NCBI GenBank assembly: GCA_004431415.1
Contig: QPMI01000166.1
Coordinates: 62,001-126,000, forward strand
Reading direction: 5' to 3'
Length of the DNA: 64,000 nucleotides
Source of the DNA: Cyanophora paradoxa
Lineage: Eukaryota > Glaucocystophyceae > Cyanophorales > Cyanophoraceae
The notes beneath the pieces are model-generated. The model saw nothing but the letters and a program-made list of their open reading frames with translations. It ran no database searches and was not told the DNA's origin. The translations under genes were made by a program, and so were the position numbers. Below are positions 60,874 to 64,000 of the stretch, piece after piece (within the stretch, counting starts at the first letter, position 1; every line of letters starts with the position of its first letter).

Positions 60874-63800
60874 CTACTTCTTGCCGCCCTTGCCGCCGCC
60901 GCGGGAGGTGACGGGCGCGCCGGGCGACTGCGTGCCGGGCCCGCCGAGCTCGCTGGGCCGCCGCTTGCTGCCCGAGGCGTGGTCGGTGGGGGAGGGGAGC
61001 GGGTTCAGCGCCGCCTCCGCTGCGGCGAGCGCGGCGGCGGCCGCCTCCTCCTTGGCGCGCTGCAGCGCCTCCTCGCGCTGCCTCGCGATCGCCTCCCGCT
61101 GCTGCGCCCGGATCGCCTCCAGGCGCCTGCCCGGGCAGGCCGCCGTCAGGGAAGAGAGTGAGGGGGCGGGGCGGGACGGGGCTGGCGGACCGGGCGTGCT
61201 CCTCGCGGTCCTGCGCCTCCCGCTCGCGCTCCTCGACCTCGCTCGCCAGCCGCCCGCGCCGCCGCCCCGACGCCCGCGCCGCCAGCGCCGGCGACACCGC
61301 CAGGAACATCGGCGCCGCCCCGGCGCCGCCCCGCGGGGGCGAGCCCGGCGCGCCCCGTGCACGCTGTAGTAGGAGCCCGGGGCGGGGGTCTCGGGGGGAG
61401 GAAGCTCGAGTTGAACGAGGCGGGGCCCGGGGAGGGGAGCGCCCCGGCGCCGGGCCCCGCGCCAGCGCCGAGTAGGGCCGGCCCAGCGGCGAGGTCGCCC
61501 GCGGCGGAGGGGGTACGCCAGGTCCTCGGGAGGGCCCCGGGGCCGGCGCCGGCGCTCGAGCGCGCCGCCGCCGCGCGCGCCGCCTCCCCGCCCGCCAGTG
61601 CTCCTCCGCCGCCGCCGCCCGCTGCGCCGCGAGGAGAGGTGAGAAGGGGGGGGGGGGGGGGCAGAGGGGGGTACGGCGGGCCTTCTCCTCGAGCTGTTCG
61701 GCGACGCGGAGGGAGCGGAGGAGGCCGACGAGGCGGGTGGCCTTGGAGGCGAGGGGCGTCTCCCGCGCCTCCGAGAGCAGCGCCTGCGCGACGGGCAGCG
61801 CCGCGGGGGCCGTCGCCGGCCGCGCGCTCGCGTGCTGCGCCATCGCCTGCAGGAAGGTCGCCGCGGGGCTCGCGGGGCGGGGCGGGCCCATCGCCGCCGC
61901 CGCCGCCCCGCCGGAGCCGGCGGCCCAGAGCGAGGCGGTGGAGGCCGCGTTGAGGTTCGTCGTGCTCGAGAGGCGCCGCACGCCGCCGCCCTCCTCGAGC
62001 TCCTCGTCCACCCCGGGGAGGGCGCGCGGGGCCCGCCGGCGCGGGGCCCGCCGGCGCGGGAGGCGGCGGCGGCGGCGGGGGCCTTGGCGAAGGCGTTGAC
62101 GGCGGCGAGCTTGGTGAAGCTGTTCTGGCGGGAGCGGTTGGAGGAGGACTTGTCCGGCTGCAGGCCCCCGAGGCCCTTCTTCACCGAGCTCGCCGGCGAG
62201 GGCGACGCCGGCGCCAGCCGCTGCTGCGACCCCGAGCCTGCCCCGCCCTCAGCGCGGCCGGGCGGGCCGGGGCGGGGCGGGGCGGCGGAGCAGGGGGCGG
62301 ACCCTTGAGGAGGGCTTCGGGCCCGGAGGGGACGGCGAGGAGGGCGCCGGGGCCCTCGGAGGGCACCACGGAGCTCCCCACGAAGCCGATCGCCCGCTTC
62401 TCCACCTGCCCCCCCGCCCGGCCGTCAGCGCGCCCTCCCGCACAAGGCGACCGGCGCTCGGGCGCGCCTCGCGGACGGAGAGGGCGACGAGGTGCATCCA
62501 CTCGTCCGCCCGCTTGGCTGCCCCGCCCCCGCCCGTGAGCCGGGGCGCCGAGCGAGGGCGGGCGGGCGGAGGAGGGCGGGGGCACCGAGGGTGAAGACGG
62601 AGGCCGGGGTCGTGGAGCGGCCGCTCGCGAGCGCCCGCGCCTCCTCGATCACCTGCGACATCGAGCTCTGCGGCGCCGCGTCACGGGCACGGCGGGGCGC
62701 GGGAGGGGGCGGGGCGGGGCGTGGCGCGCGTGGAGGTGGGCGGCGATGTCGCCGAGGCGGCCGAGGACGGCGTCCGACTGCGCCGCCGAGCGCCGCGCCG
62801 CCTCCGCCTCGGCGCGCGCCGCCTCGGCCGCCCTGCGCGCCTGCTCGGCCGCCTGGTGCGCCGCCTTGACCTCCCGCTCCGCCCGCGTCGCATCCTCCGC
62901 CGCCCGCTCCGCCTGCCGCTCCGCCGCTGCCCTCTGCCCCGCCGCCCCCGCAGGCCCTCGTCCCGCTGCGCGATCACCCCCTGCGCGCGCGCACGCCCGC
63001 CGCCCCGCGTCGCCTCGGCGCGGCTCGTGGCGTGGGGCCGGGGGGCGGGGCGGGGCACCTCGTAGTGGGCGGCGAGCTGGTCGCGCTGCCGCTTCTCGCC
63101 CTCGGCCTGCGCCCGCACCCGCGCCTCGAAGTCCGCCTGCACGTCCTGCGCCCCCGCCTCGCCCCCGCGCCCCCGCCCCGCACGCGCCCCGGGCCGGCGG
63201 GGCGGACCTGGAGGCGGAGGCGGATGTCCGCCTCGAACTTGCGGCGCGCCTGCTCCGTCTTCGCGAGCTCCTCGGAGAGGGCCTTCTGGCGCCCCCGCCA
63301 CACCCCGATCTTCTTGTCGAGCAGCAGCCGCGCCCGCTGCCGCTCCGCGTCGTTCGGCGCCATGTTGATGATCAGGTCCTCGGCCCACCCGACGATCTCC
63401 TCCATCTGGCGCCCCTGGCCCGCCACCGTCCCCTCCATCCCCGCGATCCGCGCGTTCGCCTCCGCCAGCGCCCTGCGCCCCGCCCGCGTGGGCCCTCCGC
63501 CGCCCGCTCGCCCCGGCTCGCCCGGCGGGGGCGGGCAGGGGGCGGACCAGGTGAGCTCGTCGCGCTTGCGCTCGGCGTCGCGGGCCTGCTGCTCGATGGC
63601 CTTGAGGGCCTCGACGTCGCCCTTGAGGCTCGCCGCCTCCCGCGCCGCCAGCGAGTGCGCCTCCCGCGTCCGCCGTGCGCCTCCTGCTCCGCCCGCAGCT
63701 GCCCCCGCGCCGCCGCCGCCTCGTCCTTCAGCCCCGCGATCCGCGCCTCCCGCTCCCCGCCCGCCGCGATGACCCGCTCGTGCGCCCGCTGCCGCATCTC

Positions 63801-64000
63801 GTCCACCGCCGCCGCCTTCGCCAGCGCCGCCACCGTGCGCTCCGCCAGTCCCGCATCGCCCCTTGAACTCGTCGTACCGCCGCCGCTCTGCCCCCGGCGG
63901 CTCGCGCGCGGGCGGGGAGCGGGGCGGGGGCGGGGCGGGGGCGGACCGGCGGCGGCGAGGGCGGCGCGCTCGCCGATGGTGTACTCGACGGCCTCGCAGA
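60874..64000 (-). CDS. Coiled-coil, Ala/Arg/Glu-rich protein (5' partial)
   Basis: Transcribed leftwards from beyond the window edge. The first visible codons read CEAVEYTIGERAALAA. Long helical stretches follow: MEEIVGWAEDLIINMAPNDA, RARLLLDKKIGVWRGRQKAL, EELAKTEQARRKFEADIRLR, DVQADFEARVRAQAEGEKRQ and RDQLAAHYEV. Downstream come VEKRAIGFVGSSVVPSEGP and KKGLGGLQPDKSSSNRSRQN with a Ser/Ala-rich part, then a second helix LEAIRAQQREAIARQREEAL followed by QRAKEEAAAAALAAAEAAL. The end is SRGGGKGGKK at TAG 60876-60874. Charged heptad-like spacing without Pro supports a coiled coil, perhaps in a cytoskeletal or flagellar protein, which is a guess. Introns are short and extremely GC-rich. Confidence 0.55.

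Noticed and set aside
1-64000. tRNA, rRNA or other structured RNA genes
   Set aside because: No cloverleaf-like segment with recognisable A and B boxes or rRNA sequence was found by eye; a tRNAscan-SE or Infernal run would be decisive.

Overview
The window is nuclear DNA of a GC-rich unicellular eukaryote. The evidence is many short GT...AG introns (mostly about 50-80 bases, often starting GTGCGC or GTGAGC and ending GCAG), a mitochondrial-type chaperonin 10 without an intron, secreted and membrane proteins with animal/protist domains (IPT/TIG, REJ, EGF, filamin-type), and no operons, Shine-Dalgarno sites or bacterial gene order. An alga (for example a haptophyte or pelagophyte) or a free-living heterotrophic flagellate would fit. 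The sequence alone does not decide, and no plastid-specific gene is visible.

Positions 1-45690 are the 3' part of one enormous plus-strand gene. I estimate on the order of 13,000 residues inside the window; the 5' end lies outside it. It encodes a cell-surface protein: an N-glycan-rich ectodomain of hundreds of beta-sandwich (Ig-like, ASPM/SPD2/Hydin-like) modules, then a Cys-rich stretch, IPT/TIG domains, a filamin-like repeat, a REJ-like module, one EGF-like domain, a GAIN-like stretch, more IPT domains, a Pro-rich linker, a SEA-like membrane-proximal region, one transmembrane helix and a short tail. Two separate segments were recently amplified. Array 1 (2214-9675) holds three 2.34-kb units, each with six exons and six introns, nearly identical even in the introns. 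Array 2 (15193-23694) holds four 2097-bp intron-free units inside a single 10.98-kb exon. Four single-base losses in G or C runs break the frame (3175, 17517, 18288, 43747). Three lie in the arrays and one in a Pro-rich repeat, so uncorrected sequencing or assembly errors are the first explanation.

From 46 to 64 kb the genes are small and alternate in strand, giving convergent 3' ends and short shared divergent promoters: a minus-strand unknown helical-repeat-like protein (46654-50691); chaperonin 10 (51222-51530, +); a two-TM protein with a Tyr/Pro-rich tail (52185-54237, -); an MFS organophosphate/glycerol-3-phosphate-type transporter with 14 exons, one of them 11 bases (54632-57372, +); an unknown minus-strand gene (57782-59639); a tiny predicted myristoylated protein (59858-60089, +); and a coiled-coil protein running off the right end (60874-64000, -). 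There is no evident pathway linking these genes; this looks like an ordinary compact protist locus beside a giant receptor gene.
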